Shown here one piece after another: positions 1-6,697 of a stretch of DNA of 8,910 bases. The DNA lies in the NCBI GenBank assembly GCA_017466065.1, contig JAFTUV010000051.1, positions 1 through 8,910 on the forward strand, read 5' to 3'. The position numbers and the translations under genes were made by a program. The notes under the pieces were generated by a model that did not search any database, was not told where the DNA came from, and was given only the letters and a program-made list of their open reading frames with translations. The stretch's first letter is position 1; every line of letters starts with the position of its first letter. This stretch comes from Bacteroidaceae bacterium (lineage in GTDB: Bacteria; Bacteroidota; Bacteroidia; Bacteroidales; Bacteroidaceae).

Positions 1-20
1 AAACATTTTCCAAACAAACA

Positions 21-61
21 ATAGCTATTCCAATGTTTATCAAAGGAATAGCTATATTTTT
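21..61 (+). terminator. Hairpin with U-rich tail, probable terminator of a gene off the left edge
   Basis: Perfect 11-bp inverted repeat: ATAGCTATTCC at 21-31 pairs with GGAATAGCTAT at 45-55, with a 13-nt loop. On the plus strand it is followed by ATTTTTATTTAT, as expected for an intrinsic terminator. No gene in the window ends into it in that direction, so it would serve a plus-strand gene to the left. The stem is AT-rich, so its strength is uncertain. A minus-strand role is less likely because the sequence beyond it on that strand is a weaker T-run. Confidence 0.5.
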
Positions 62-93
62 ATTTATAGATGGTATGAATGGACATATATGAA

Positions 94-138
94 GAAAAAC
101 TAAGAGGGCAACCCATTTTTACTTTTGGGTCACCCTCT
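94..138 (-). terminator. Intrinsic terminator of the panC-panD operon
   Basis: Arms at 103-115 and 126-138 surround a 10-nt loop. Read as minus-strand RNA the 13-bp stem is complete, with two G-U wobbles in the middle. Read as plus-strand RNA the same two positions are C-A mismatches. On the minus strand the stem is followed by AGTTTTTC (T-run at 95-99). Both facts point to minus-strand termination, about 40 bp beyond the panD stop codon. Confidence 0.75.
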
Positions 139-178
139 ATTATTATCTCTGCAAGTGCAAAAAAAAAATTACACTCTA

Positions 179-529
179 TCAATCGAGCATATTCGTACCC
201 CTGCGAGGGAATATCACTTTGGGTTTATTGGTAGCAGCCTCCTCGGGCGACATTATAGCATAGGCCATAATAATCACCACATCACCGGGGCTAAACTTGT
301 GAGCCGCCGCACCGTTCAAGCAGATAACACCCGAGCCACGCTCTCCTTTTATAATATAGGTTACAATGCGCTCGCCGTTATTGTTATTCACAACGTGCAC
401 CATCTCCCCTTCGAGCATTCCGGCCGCATCCATCAAATTCTCATCAATGGTGATACTGCCCATATAATTAAGGTTCGCCTCGGTTACGGTAGCACAATGA
501 ATCTTGGATTTTATCATTTGCAGGAACAT
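179..529 (-). CDS. panD: Aspartate 1-decarboxylase (pyruvoyl-dependent)
   Basis: Cytoplasmic enzyme that decarboxylates L-aspartate to beta-alanine, the amine half of pantothenate (vitamin B5/CoA pathway). The 116-residue length is normal for the family. Known active-site features are visible at their usual positions: Lys9, the self-cleavage site Gly24-Ser25 (YMGS; Ser25 becomes the pyruvoyl group), Arg54, Tyr58, and Asn72-Gly73-Ala74-Ala75. The precursor is expected to split into a 24-residue beta chain and a 92-residue alpha chain. The first ATG is chosen because it puts Gly-Ser at 24-25 and has AAGGAA 7 nt upstream; Met5 would be too short. The gene lies 13 bp after panC, so the two are almost certainly cotranscribed and supply the two halves of one reaction sequence. 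No missing residues or frameshift seen. Confidence 0.96.
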   Translation of the reverse strand: MFLQMIKSKIHCATVTEANLNYMGSITIDENLMDAAGMLEGEMVHVVNNNNGERIVTYIIKGERGSGVICLNGAAAHKFSPGDVVIIMAYAIMSPEEAATNKPKVIFPRRGTNMLD

Positions 530-536
530 AAGCAGT

Positions 537-542
537 TTCCTT
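537..542 (-). promoter_or_regulatory. Ribosome binding site of panD in the panC-panD gap
   Basis: AAGGAA on the minus strand begins right after the panC stop codon (545-543) and sits 7 nt before the panD ATG. It fixes the panD start at 529. Such a clear Shine-Dalgarno is notable because most other genes in this window have weak or no such site. Confidence 0.6.
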
Positions 543-1382
543 TTAGTATTTTATATTATCTATAAGACGAATTTTCCCGCAGAAAAGAGCAATGCAGCCA
601 ACAGCATAATCACTGTCGCTCCACTCCTCGATGGGCTGCAAAGTATTGCCGTCAACAATCTGGTAATATTCAAGTTCCAACCCCTCAGTCTCATTTATAG
701 CCCTCTCCACGAACGCCTTTGTGGCAGCAAGAGTGTTGCTCTTTGCAAAATCGAGGCTGGCAAACAGGGTGCGTGAAATTGTGAGAGCACGTTCACGCTC
801 CTCACTTGTGAGCAAAGTATTACGGCTGCTCAACGCAAGCCCGTCGGCCTCACGCACAATAGGACAGCCCACAATCTGCAAGTTCATATTCAAACGGCGC
901 ACCATTTCCCTTATGATTGCCAACTGCTGAAAATCCTTCTCGCCAAAATAGGCCCTATCGGGCTCCACCGCATAGAACAACTTGCTCACAATCTGTGCAA
1001 CGCCGTTAAAATGCCCGGGACGACAGGCCCCTTCCATCACCGCATCAAGCGGCGCGAAAGAGAACTCGCGAGTGTCGGGCTCGGGATACATCTCCTCGAC
1101 CGACGGAGCAAAAGCAATGGCAGCACCTACACTTTCGAGCAAAGCACAATCGGCCTCCAAAGTACGAGGATAGTTTTTAAGGTCGTTCTTGTCGTTAAAC
1201 TGTGTAGGGTTCACAAAAACGCTCACCACAACCACATCATTTTCGGCGACAGCACGTTCCACGAGCGATGCGTGTCCTTTGTGCAAGGCCCCCATCGTGG
1301 GCACAAGCCCTATACTTTTACCAAGAGCACGACAACGGCCAAGTTCCTCTTTAAGTTCGATTACAGTGTGAATAATCCTCAT
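543..1382 (-). CDS. panC: Pantothenate synthetase (pantoate--beta-alanine ligase)
   Basis: ATP-dependent cytoplasmic ligase joining (R)-pantoate and beta-alanine to pantothenate through a pantoyl-adenylate intermediate. From the ATG at 1382 the protein has 279 residues, the usual length. Visible motifs of the nucleotidyltransferase fold: [10 protein letters not shown] with HKGH at 34-37 (the HIGH-type signature), then in order [31 protein letters not shown], and [13 protein letters not shown], the KMSKS-like ATP-binding region. The frame is open six codons further upstream to a TTG at 1400, but homologues begin near MRIIHT, so the ATG is preferred. It has no strong Shine-Dalgarno. panC is the first gene of panC-panD; the missing panB (ketopantoate hydroxymethyltransferase) is not in the window. 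The gene is divergent from the GT5-like gene across a 352-bp gap. Confidence 0.96.
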   Translation of the reverse strand: MRIIHTVIELKEELGRCRALGKSIGLVPTMGALHKGHASLVERAVAENDVVVVSVFVNPTQFNDKNDLKNYPRTLEADCALLESVGAAIAFAPSVEEMYPEPDTREFSFAPLDAVMEGACRPGHFNGVAQIVSKLFYAVEPDRAYFGEKDFQQLAIIREMVRRLNMNLQIVGCPIVREADGLALSSRNTLLTSEERERALTISRTLFASLDFAKSNTLAATKAFVERAINETEGLELEYYQIVDGNTLQPIEEWSDSDYAVGCIALFCGKIRLIDNIKY

Positions 1383-1734
1383 TTCGACAATGATTTTCAA
1401 TAGTATAAAAACCTCTCAATTCAAAGCCTGCGAGAGCCCGGTCACAAATAAAACCACGGGCACAACCTGCCTCGCAAAAATGCGACTGCAAAGTAACAAA
1501 CAAATATGCACAAAAAGAAATAAATACCGAAAAAAATGCACACCCGCAGCAAATGCGCACCCACCCGCCGAACAACCATACAGCGAAACGTGAAAATAGG
1601 TTAACATTTGGAAATCAAGCTCTTTTTACTCATAAAAAGGCTTAAAAAAGGGGATAAATTTGCTACAATGCTGCATTTTTCGTAACTTTGCACAAGCCGT
1701 ATAACATCCTCGGCAAAAGACAGTAAAGAAGAAA
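1383..1734. other. Divergent intergenic region between panC and the GT5-like gene
   Basis: 352 bp without a convincing gene; short open frames here lack homology, start context and codon pattern. The right end carries the strong plus-strand promoter listed separately. For panC, the best minus-strand -7-like match is GTTACTTTG (complement of 1489-1497), but no TTTG lies 19-21 bp upstream, so the panC promoter is unassigned. If that site is used, the panC leader is about 100 nt. A small inverted repeat, CTTTTTA (1622-1628) and TAAAAAG (1633-1639), lies about 20 bp upstream of the -33 box of the GT5-like gene. It could be an operator but is AT-rich and may be chance. Confidence 0.5.
1659..1690 (+). 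promoter_or_regulatory. Bacteroidota-type promoter for the GT5-like/DUF4270 operon
   Basis: TTTG at 1659-1662 (-33 box) is followed by exactly 20 bp and then TAACTTTG at 1683-1690, matching the Bacteroidota -7 consensus TAnnTTTG. Transcription should start a few bases after 1690, giving a leader of roughly 35-40 nt before the ATG at 1735. No riboswitch-sized leader or extra operator is visible between promoter and gene. Confidence 0.8.
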
Positions 1735-2541
1735 ATGAAAACAAGCAAAGTATTATTTATTACTCAGGAAATTACACCCTTCGTACCCGAATCGACTATC
1801 GCAAACATAGGCCGCTATCTGCCCCAGTTTACACAGGACAGCGGAAAAGAGATAAGAGTATTCACTCCCAAATGGGGCACCATAAATGTGAGACGTAACC
1901 AGCTTCACGAGGTTATACGCCTTTCGGGAATGAACCTTATCATTGACGAAACCGACCACCCTCTCATCATAAAGGTAGCATCGTTGCAAGCAGCGCGTAT
2001 GCAGGTCTATTTCATCGACAACGAAGACTATTTCCACAACCGCTTGCTCACTGCCGATGCCGAAGGCAACGATTACAGCGACAACGACGAACGTGCAATC
2101 TTCTTTGCACGCGGAGTATTGGAAACTGTAAAGAAATCGAATTGGTGCCCCGACATTATCCACTGCCACGGCTGGATATCGGCACTCGTACCCCTATATG
2201 TAAAAAGCGCATACAAGGAAGAGCCCTCGTTCCGCGACTCCAAGATTGTAATATCACTTTACGACGACAATTTCAACAGCCCATTCCCCGAGGGCTTCCT
2301 GCAAAAAGCCCTCCACAAGGATATGACCATCGACCTGCTCGAAGGAACCCCCTCCCCCACCTCGTATGAGGAACTTGCCAAGCTCGCCATAAGATACTGC
2401 GACGGCATAATAGTGGAAGGCGACAACGTATCGCCCTCACTCATCGAGTATGCAAAATCTATCGGCAAGCCCGTGCTTCCCAAGCCCACAGAAGAGGAAC
2501 ACCACGAGGCCACCAACAACTTCTACGATACAATAATTTAA
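1735..2541 (+). CDS. GT5-type glycogen/starch synthase N-terminal-domain protein, short and lacking the KxGG motif
   Basis: 268 residues matching only the N-terminal (starch synthase catalytic, GT5) half of a GlgA enzyme; full GlgA has roughly 470-490 residues with a C-terminal GT1-type domain, absent here. Family landmarks are recognisable: opening VLFITQEITPF (6-16), YFIDNEDYF (92-100), DNDERAIFFARGVLETV (116-132), DIIHCHGWISALVPLY (140-155), and a degraded counterpart of the HN-x-x-x-Q-G segment at YDDNFNSPFPEGF (176-188). The Lys-x-Gly-Gly-Leu motif that binds ADP-glucose should follow PF; here the text is VPESTIANIG (17-26), with neither Lys nor Gly-Gly. I infer it is not a stand-alone ADP-glucose synthase; it may bind glucan or partner another transferase. 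Databases probably label homologues 'glycogen synthase'. It ends in a normal stop at an ordinary spacing from the next gene, so it does not look like a recent truncation. Confidence 0.85.
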   Translation: MKTSKVLFITQEITPFVPESTIANIGRYLPQFTQDSGKEIRVFTPKWGTINVRRNQLHEVIRLSGMNLIIDETDHPLIIKVASLQAARMQVYFIDNEDYFHNRLLTADAEGNDYSDNDERAIFFARGVLETVKKSNWCPDIIHCHGWISALVPLYVKSAYKEEPSFRDSKIVISLYDDNFNSPFPEGFLQKALHKDMTIDLLEGTPSPTSYEELAKLAIRYCDGIIVEGDNVSPSLIEYAKSIGKPVLPKPTEEEHHEATNNFYDTII

Positions 2542-2561
2542 GCACAGAGGCTTTTGACTAT

Positions 2562-3932
2562 ATGAAGAGAAACTTCCAATTATTTCTGTTTGCCGCCATT
2601 GCAACAATAGCGTTCATTGGCTGCGACGATAACACCGAGACAATCGGAAGCAGCATAATACCCGACAAAGACATTGTTACAGCCGGTAAAAAAGTGTTTC
2701 AAGCGACAAGCACATCGCTCAACGCCAACAACGCCATACTGAACAACGCCAGCCAGCTCTATCTGGGACGATACACCGAGCCCGAGACAGGCACTACATT
2801 CTCGGCCGGCTTTGCCACGCAATTTGCCAGCGGCTACGGGCTCATATTCCCCGAGGAGGGAGTAATCGACAACACCTCCTACTTCACCAGACTCCGCATA
2901 TATTACGATAGTTTCGTTGGCGACGAGAACAACGCAATGAAGTGCGAAATATACGAACTCGACAACGTTATTGCCGAAGGAGAGGACTATTACACCAACA
3001 TCGACATTAAAGAATACTACAACCCCGACAAAGGACCTATTGCCACAAAAGTATTCAGTGCAAAAGACTATTCACAGCCCGACTCCCTGTCGAGCGACGA
3101 ATATGCCACAAACATCGAAATAGAGCTTCCTAACGAAATTGGCGACCGCATCGTAAAGCAATACTACAACACACCTGCCGACTTTGCAAACAGCGAGGTA
3201 TTCATAAACAATGTATTCAAAGGCATATATGCAAAATGCACACAAGGCGACGGAACCATAATCAGCGCCTATCGCGCACGCCTCGAAGTAGCATTCCGCC
3301 ACTACATAACAAGCAGCACCGGCGAGAAAGACTCGATAGAAACACTCATTTCCCCCTTCTACTCGGGTAAAGAAATTATGCAGCTCAACATTTTCGACAA
3401 TGGCGATTTAAACAGCCTCGTGAACAACACCGACCACACCTATTTGAAAACTCCGGCCGGAATATTTACAGAAGTTGAATTACCCATCGACGAAATTATG
3501 ACAGAATGTGCCGGCGACACACTCAACTCCGTAAAAATAGAATTCGGCTGCTACAACACAAGCGAGAACGAAGATTTTGCCCCATCCACCAACTTATTGA
3601 TGGTGCGCAAGAAAGATATAGAAGAATTCTTCCTTAAAAACAAGGTGTGCGACGACAAGACATCATTCTACACCACTATCACAAGCAACACCCAGCGATA
3701 CACATTCAACAACATCTCGGAACTTGTGAAAGCCTGTTACAACGAATATAAAGCAGGCAAGGCCGATGCCGATTGGGAAAAGGTAGTTCTTATTCCTATT
3801 GAAATTACCACCGACAGCAACGGCAAGGTAATCAAGGTGAGCCACTACACAAAAATGAGCTATGTAAAACTGCACGGCGGAGCCAACAACACTATTCCCG
3901 TGGAGGTAATATACAGCAAGTTCAATTATTAA
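2562..3932 (+). CDS. DUF4270-family lipoprotein
   Basis: 456 residues. The N-terminus has Lys-Arg, a hydrophobic stretch (about 5-19) and a lipobox ending IAFIGC, so Cys21 should be lipidated after signal peptidase II cleavage. It is followed by Asp22-Asp23; acidic residues just after Cys are associated with export to the cell surface in Bacteroidota, although the exact signal varies. The segment just after, TETIGSSIIPDKD (25-37), and the C-terminal strand ending VEVIYSKFNY resemble DUF4270 proteins, a Bacteroidota family whose function I do not know. No carbohydrate-binding or hydrolase motif is recognisable; composition (Asn, Thr, Tyr, alternating hydrophobics) suggests a beta-rich extracytoplasmic protein. 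It starts 20 bp after the GT5-like gene with AGAGG 11 nt upstream, so the two are probably cotranscribed, although one product is cytoplasmic and the other is in the envelope. Confidence 0.8.
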   Translation: MKRNFQLFLFAAIATIAFIGCDDNTETIGSSIIPDKDIVTAGKKVFQATSTSLNANNAILNNASQLYLGRYTEPETGTTFSAGFATQFASGYGLIFPEEGVIDNTSYFTRLRIYYDSFVGDENNAMKCEIYELDNVIAEGEDYYTNIDIKEYYNPDKGPIATKVFSAKDYSQPDSLSSDEYATNIEIELPNEIGDRIVKQYYNTPADFANSEVFINNVFKGIYAKCTQGDGTIISAYRARLEVAFRHYITSSTGEKDSIETLISPFYSGKEIMQLNIFDNGDLNSLVNNTDHTYLKTPAGIFTEVELPIDEIMTECAGDTLNSVKIEFGCYNTSENEDFAPSTNLLMVRKKDIEEFFLKNKVCDDKTSFYTTITSNTQRYTFNNISELVKACYNEYKAGKADADWEKVVLIPIEITTDSNGKVIKVSHYTKMSYVKLHGGANNTIPVEVIYSKFNY

Positions 3933-3974
3933 AATACTACCTACACAGCCACGGTCCAGCCGTTGCTACAATAA

Positions 3975-4004
3975 AAAAATGGAAGCCCGCAGGCTTCCAT
4001 TTTT
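3975..4004. terminator. Bidirectional intrinsic terminator between convergent operons
   Basis: Perfect 13-bp inverted repeat, 3975-3987 with 3992-4004, around a 4-nt CGCA loop. The core is ATGGAAGCC/GGCTTCCAT, flanked by A-run and T-run, so each strand gives a hairpin ending in a U-tract. It lies 42 bp after the DUF4270 stop and 20 bp after the GH57 stop, exactly where both convergent transcripts need to end. Confidence 0.92.
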
Positions 4005-4024
4005 AGGTTATGGTGAAGAGAGGT

Positions 4025-5407
4025 TTATTTCTCTTTTTTTGCTTTTGCGGCCTTCTTGGGCTTTGCCTCCTTTGCAGGAGCAGGCTCAGCCTCGGCCTTT
4101 GCAGCACGTTTAGCCTTCGCTGCGAGCTTTGTTTTAAGGCTCTCAACTTCTGCTTCAAGCTGAACAATCTCAACCTCCTGATTCTCTATCATCTGCTGCA
4201 ATGCACCAAGTTCCTCGTTGTCAATCTCCTCGGGATACTGTGCACGCACACGGGCCATAAAGTCGCCCAAGATATTCATATAGTTTGTGAATGCATCGTA
4301 AGGCGATTCATATATGCAACGCTCGGTGATAATACCATTCTGCTTTGTAGTCATAAAGCGAAGGTTCTCGGCAGCCTGCAAATAGTCGAAATCCTGTTTC
4401 AGTTTCTTGTCGTCCGACAACGAGATACGCTCGGCAAGGCTATACAGCTTGTCGAATGCCTCACGCTGCAAAGTGTTACCCAACCAAGAGCTTGCATCGC
4501 GCTCCTCGTCCATCCAAGAGAGGGGATAGGAAACTTCGAGAGGACCGACAGATTTATGTTTGTCGATAATCTCCGAAGGAGTAGAGAAACTTATGCCACG
4601 GTCTTTTGCACAAGCGGGGATAGCTCTAAGGAAATCCAAAATGTGCGAAGAGAGGGGCTGCGACACGCCAAGAGCGTGAAGGTTCATAAAGATATTTATC
4701 ACCTCATCCTCCTCGGGCAGAGAAGCAATCCAATCGACATAAGTTTCGGCAAAGAGAGGATACTCGCTCCATTTGGGGTTAGAGAAGCGCAATGAAATAT
4801 CGTCCGACAGTTTGTAGTCGCGTAGCAACAATTTAAGATTGGGAGCTGCGGCGCAGTTGTACACAAAGTGAGGGCTTCTCCAAGCAAGTATGTGCTTCGC
4901 ACCCTCCGAGAGCATACCTTTGAAGCCCATAGAAGCTGCCATTTCACCAATCTCATCCGAATAGATAAGGCCGGAGTTACGCAACACCTTGGGTTTCTTT
5001 CCAAAGAGCTCCTTTATCTTGCGGTTCTGACGCTGAACCTCCTCCATAAACACCTCGCGCGATGCCAATGAAGAGAGACCGTGTGAATAGGGCTCACACA
5101 AGAACTCGCAGCAACCGGTCTTGTTAATCTCGTGCAAGAGTTCTATAACTTGGGGAGCATACAATTCGAGCATTTCCAATCCCACGCCCGACACCGAGAA
5201 GGCCACCTTGAAGGCACCATCATTCTCCTTAATCATTTCGAGCATTGTCGACAATGCAGGAATGTAGGACTTTTCGGCAATTTCAGTAATTGCACTCTCA
5301 TTTGCATAATCATCATAGTAGTAGTGGTCACTACCTATGTCGAAGAAACGATAGCGTTTCAACTGTCTGATTTGATGAATCTCGAAATAGAAACAAATTG
5401 TTTTCAT
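4025..5407 (-). CDS. GH57 alpha-amylase-like protein lacking both catalytic residues, with Lys/Ala-rich tail
   Basis: 460 residues, no signal peptide, so cytoplasmic. The GH57 fold is clear: opening FYFEIHQ then YRFFDIGSDHYYYDDYANE, EFLCEPYSH (101-109), LRNSGLIYSDEIG (142-154), MLSEGAKHILAW (165-176), LSDDISLRFSN (200-210), FSTPSE (274-279), WMDEERDASSWLGNTLQ (298-314), and ESPYDAFTNYMN (367-378). Relative to active GH57 amylases, three sites differ. His-Gln-Pro is His-Gln-Ile (11-13). The nucleophile Glu of the RN(T/S)E motif is Gly146. The acid/base Asp of the MDYETFG-type motif is Asn242, within MNLHALG. The codons at 4970-4972 and 4682-4684 confirm Gly and Asn. Residues about 397-428 form a probable coiled coil, followed by a Lys/Ala/Glu/Pro tail (429-460) like histone H1. 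Last gene of the debranching-GT4-GH57 operon, 22 bp after GT4. I infer a non-hydrolytic role such as glucan binding or scaffolding; an unusual catalytic mechanism cannot be excluded. Confidence 0.88.
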   Translation of the reverse strand: MKTICFYFEIHQIRQLKRYRFFDIGSDHYYYDDYANESAITEIAEKSYIPALSTMLEMIKENDGAFKVAFSVSGVGLEMLELYAPQVIELLHEINKTGCCEFLCEPYSHGLSSLASREVFMEEVQRQNRKIKELFGKKPKVLRNSGLIYSDEIGEMAASMGFKGMLSEGAKHILAWRSPHFVYNCAAAPNLKLLLRDYKLSDDISLRFSNPKWSEYPLFAETYVDWIASLPEEDEVINIFMNLHALGVSQPLSSHILDFLRAIPACAKDRGISFSTPSEIIDKHKSVGPLEVSYPLSWMDEERDASSWLGNTLQREAFDKLYSLAERISLSDDKKLKQDFDYLQAAENLRFMTTKQNGIITERCIYESPYDAFTNYMNILGDFMARVRAQYPEEIDNEELGALQQMIENQEVEIVQLEAEVESLKTKLAAKAKRAAKAEAEPAPAKEAKPKKAAKAKKEK

Positions 5408-5429
5408 ATTATTCGTCGTTTTTTAAATT

Positions 5430-6692
5430 TTACCAACCCATTACTTGTTCATATATCTTACGCAGTTTAAGGGCTACGTTCTCCCAAGTGATATTGTTAA
5501 CCTCGTTGCGGCCCTCCACTTTAAGGTATTCGTACAACGATTCGTTGTTACAAATAGAGTAGATGGCATCGGCCATTGCGTGAATATCCCAATAGTCGGT
5601 CTTTATACACTTGTCGAGAATTTCGGCACAACCCGACTGCTTGGAGATAATCGTGGGCACATCGCACTGCATAGCTTCGAGAGGCGAAATACCGAACGGC
5701 TCACTAACCGACGGCATTATATACACATCACTGGCTTTAAGACATTCATACACCTGACGGCCACGCATAAAGCCGGGGAAGTGGAAACGGTCCGATATTC
5801 CACGCTGGGCAACCAAACGTATCATATCGTTCATCATATCACCGCTACCGGCCATACAGAAACGAATGTTCTTTGTGCGTTTGAGCACCATTGCAGCAGC
5901 CTCGACAAAGTATTCGGGACCCTTCTGCATTGTTATACGACCCAAGAATGTCACCACCTTCTCGTTGGGTATCTTCTTGGGAACAATATCAAGAATATCC
6001 TTCTCCAAGGGGATTACCGCATTGTGCAGAGTAGAAACCTTATCGGGGTGCTGATGATATTTATGAATAACCGTCTGACGAGTAAGCTCACTCACACACA
6101 GAATGTGGTCGGCATTGTCCATTCCGTTCTTCTCGATGGCGTAAACGGTGGGGTTTACATTACCACGGCTGCGGTCGAAGTCGGTAGCGTGAACGTGTAT
6201 CACAAGTTTCTTGCCCGACACCTGCTTGGCGTGAATACCGGCAGGATAGGTGAGCCAGTCGTGCGAGTGAATAATATCGAACTCCTCGCTGCGGGCAACA
6301 ACACCCGCGATTATGGAGTAGTTATTTATCTCGTCGTGCAGATTTTCGGGGTAACCGCCTGCGAATTCCATACAACCAAGGTCATTAGTGTTCATATAGC
6401 TGAAATCGCCATATATGTGCTCGCGGTAGCGATAATACTCTTCGGGTGTCATCACCGCACCTATGCGTGAATTCACATAATCGCGGTCGACATTCTTCCA
6501 TACGATGGGTACGGAGTTCATTCCGACGATTCTCAAAAAGCTATTATCCTCATCGCCGTAGGGCTTGGGGATACAGAACTTAATCTCTACATCGCCTTGT
6601 TGAACAAAGCCTTTTGTAAGTCCGTAGCTTGCAGTACCGAGTCCTCCCGAAATGTGAGGAGGAAACTCCCAACCGAACATTAATACTTTCAT
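5430..6692 (-). CDS. GT4-family glycosyltransferase, probable glycogen/alpha-glucan synthase
   Basis: 420-residue GT-B transferase without signal peptide or membrane segment. N-terminal acceptor domain: MFGWEFPPHISGGLGTAS, with the Gly-Gly loop SGGLGT at 15-20, HSHDW (142-146) and HVHATDFDRSRG (167-177). C-terminal nucleotide-sugar domain: GRITMQKG (251-258; Arg252 and Lys257 are the usual phosphate contacts), PGFMRGRQ (306-313), and EPFGISPLE (331-339), the E-x7-E retaining-transferase signature. All expected catalytic residues are present, unlike the GT5-like protein upstream. Between debranching enzyme and GH57 genes, its likely job is extending alpha-1,4-glucan chains from an activated glucose; donor (ADP- or UDP-glucose) cannot be read from sequence. 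The ATG follows GGAGGG by 9 nt, embedded in the end of the debranching gene, suggesting translational coupling. Another polysaccharide product remains possible. Confidence 0.88.
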   Translation of the reverse strand: MKVLMFGWEFPPHISGGLGTASYGLTKGFVQQGDVEIKFCIPKPYGDEDNSFLRIVGMNSVPIVWKNVDRDYVNSRIGAVMTPEEYYRYREHIYGDFSYMNTNDLGCMEFAGGYPENLHDEINNYSIIAGVVARSEEFDIIHSHDWLTYPAGIHAKQVSGKKLVIHVHATDFDRSRGNVNPTVYAIEKNGMDNADHILCVSELTRQTVIHKYHQHPDKVSTLHNAVIPLEKDILDIVPKKIPNEKVVTFLGRITMQKGPEYFVEAAAMVLKRTKNIRFCMAGSGDMMNDMIRLVAQRGISDRFHFPGFMRGRQVYECLKASDVYIMPSVSEPFGISPLEAMQCDVPTIISKQSGCAEILDKCIKTDYWDIHAMADAIYSICNNESLYEYLKVEGRNEVNNITWENVALKLRKIYEQVMGW

Positions 6693-6697
6693 ATCGC

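Noticed and set aside
1383..1400. Six-codon N-terminal extension of panC starting at TTG 1400
   Set aside because: The start would be TTG without a well-spaced Shine-Dalgarno, and family members begin at the position of the ATG at 1382.
1501..1560. A-rich segment upstream of panC considered as a panC promoter
   Set aside because: No TTTG/TAnnTTTG pair with 19-21 bp spacing could be found on the minus strand.
1351..1607. Short frames on both strands in the panC/GT5-like intergenic region (about 63-74 aa)
   Set aside because: Several overlap each other and panC, have no ribosome binding site or family resemblance, and are Cys- or Lys-rich in a way typical of random frames.
1735..2541. GT5-like gene considered as a recent pseudogene
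   Set aside because: No continuation of the C-terminal GT1 domain is readable in any frame downstream; the next gene starts 20 bp later and the promoter is strong, so a stable short form is more likely.
4010..4795. 261-aa plus-strand open frame opposite the GH57 gene
   Set aside because: It is antisense to a well-supported gene, its product is Leu/Cys-rich with no recognisable family, and its start overlaps the terminator region.
5445..6470. 341-aa plus-strand open frame opposite the GT4 gene
   Set aside because: The opposite strand encodes all GT4 motifs; the long antisense frame follows from codon bias and has no start signal or homology.
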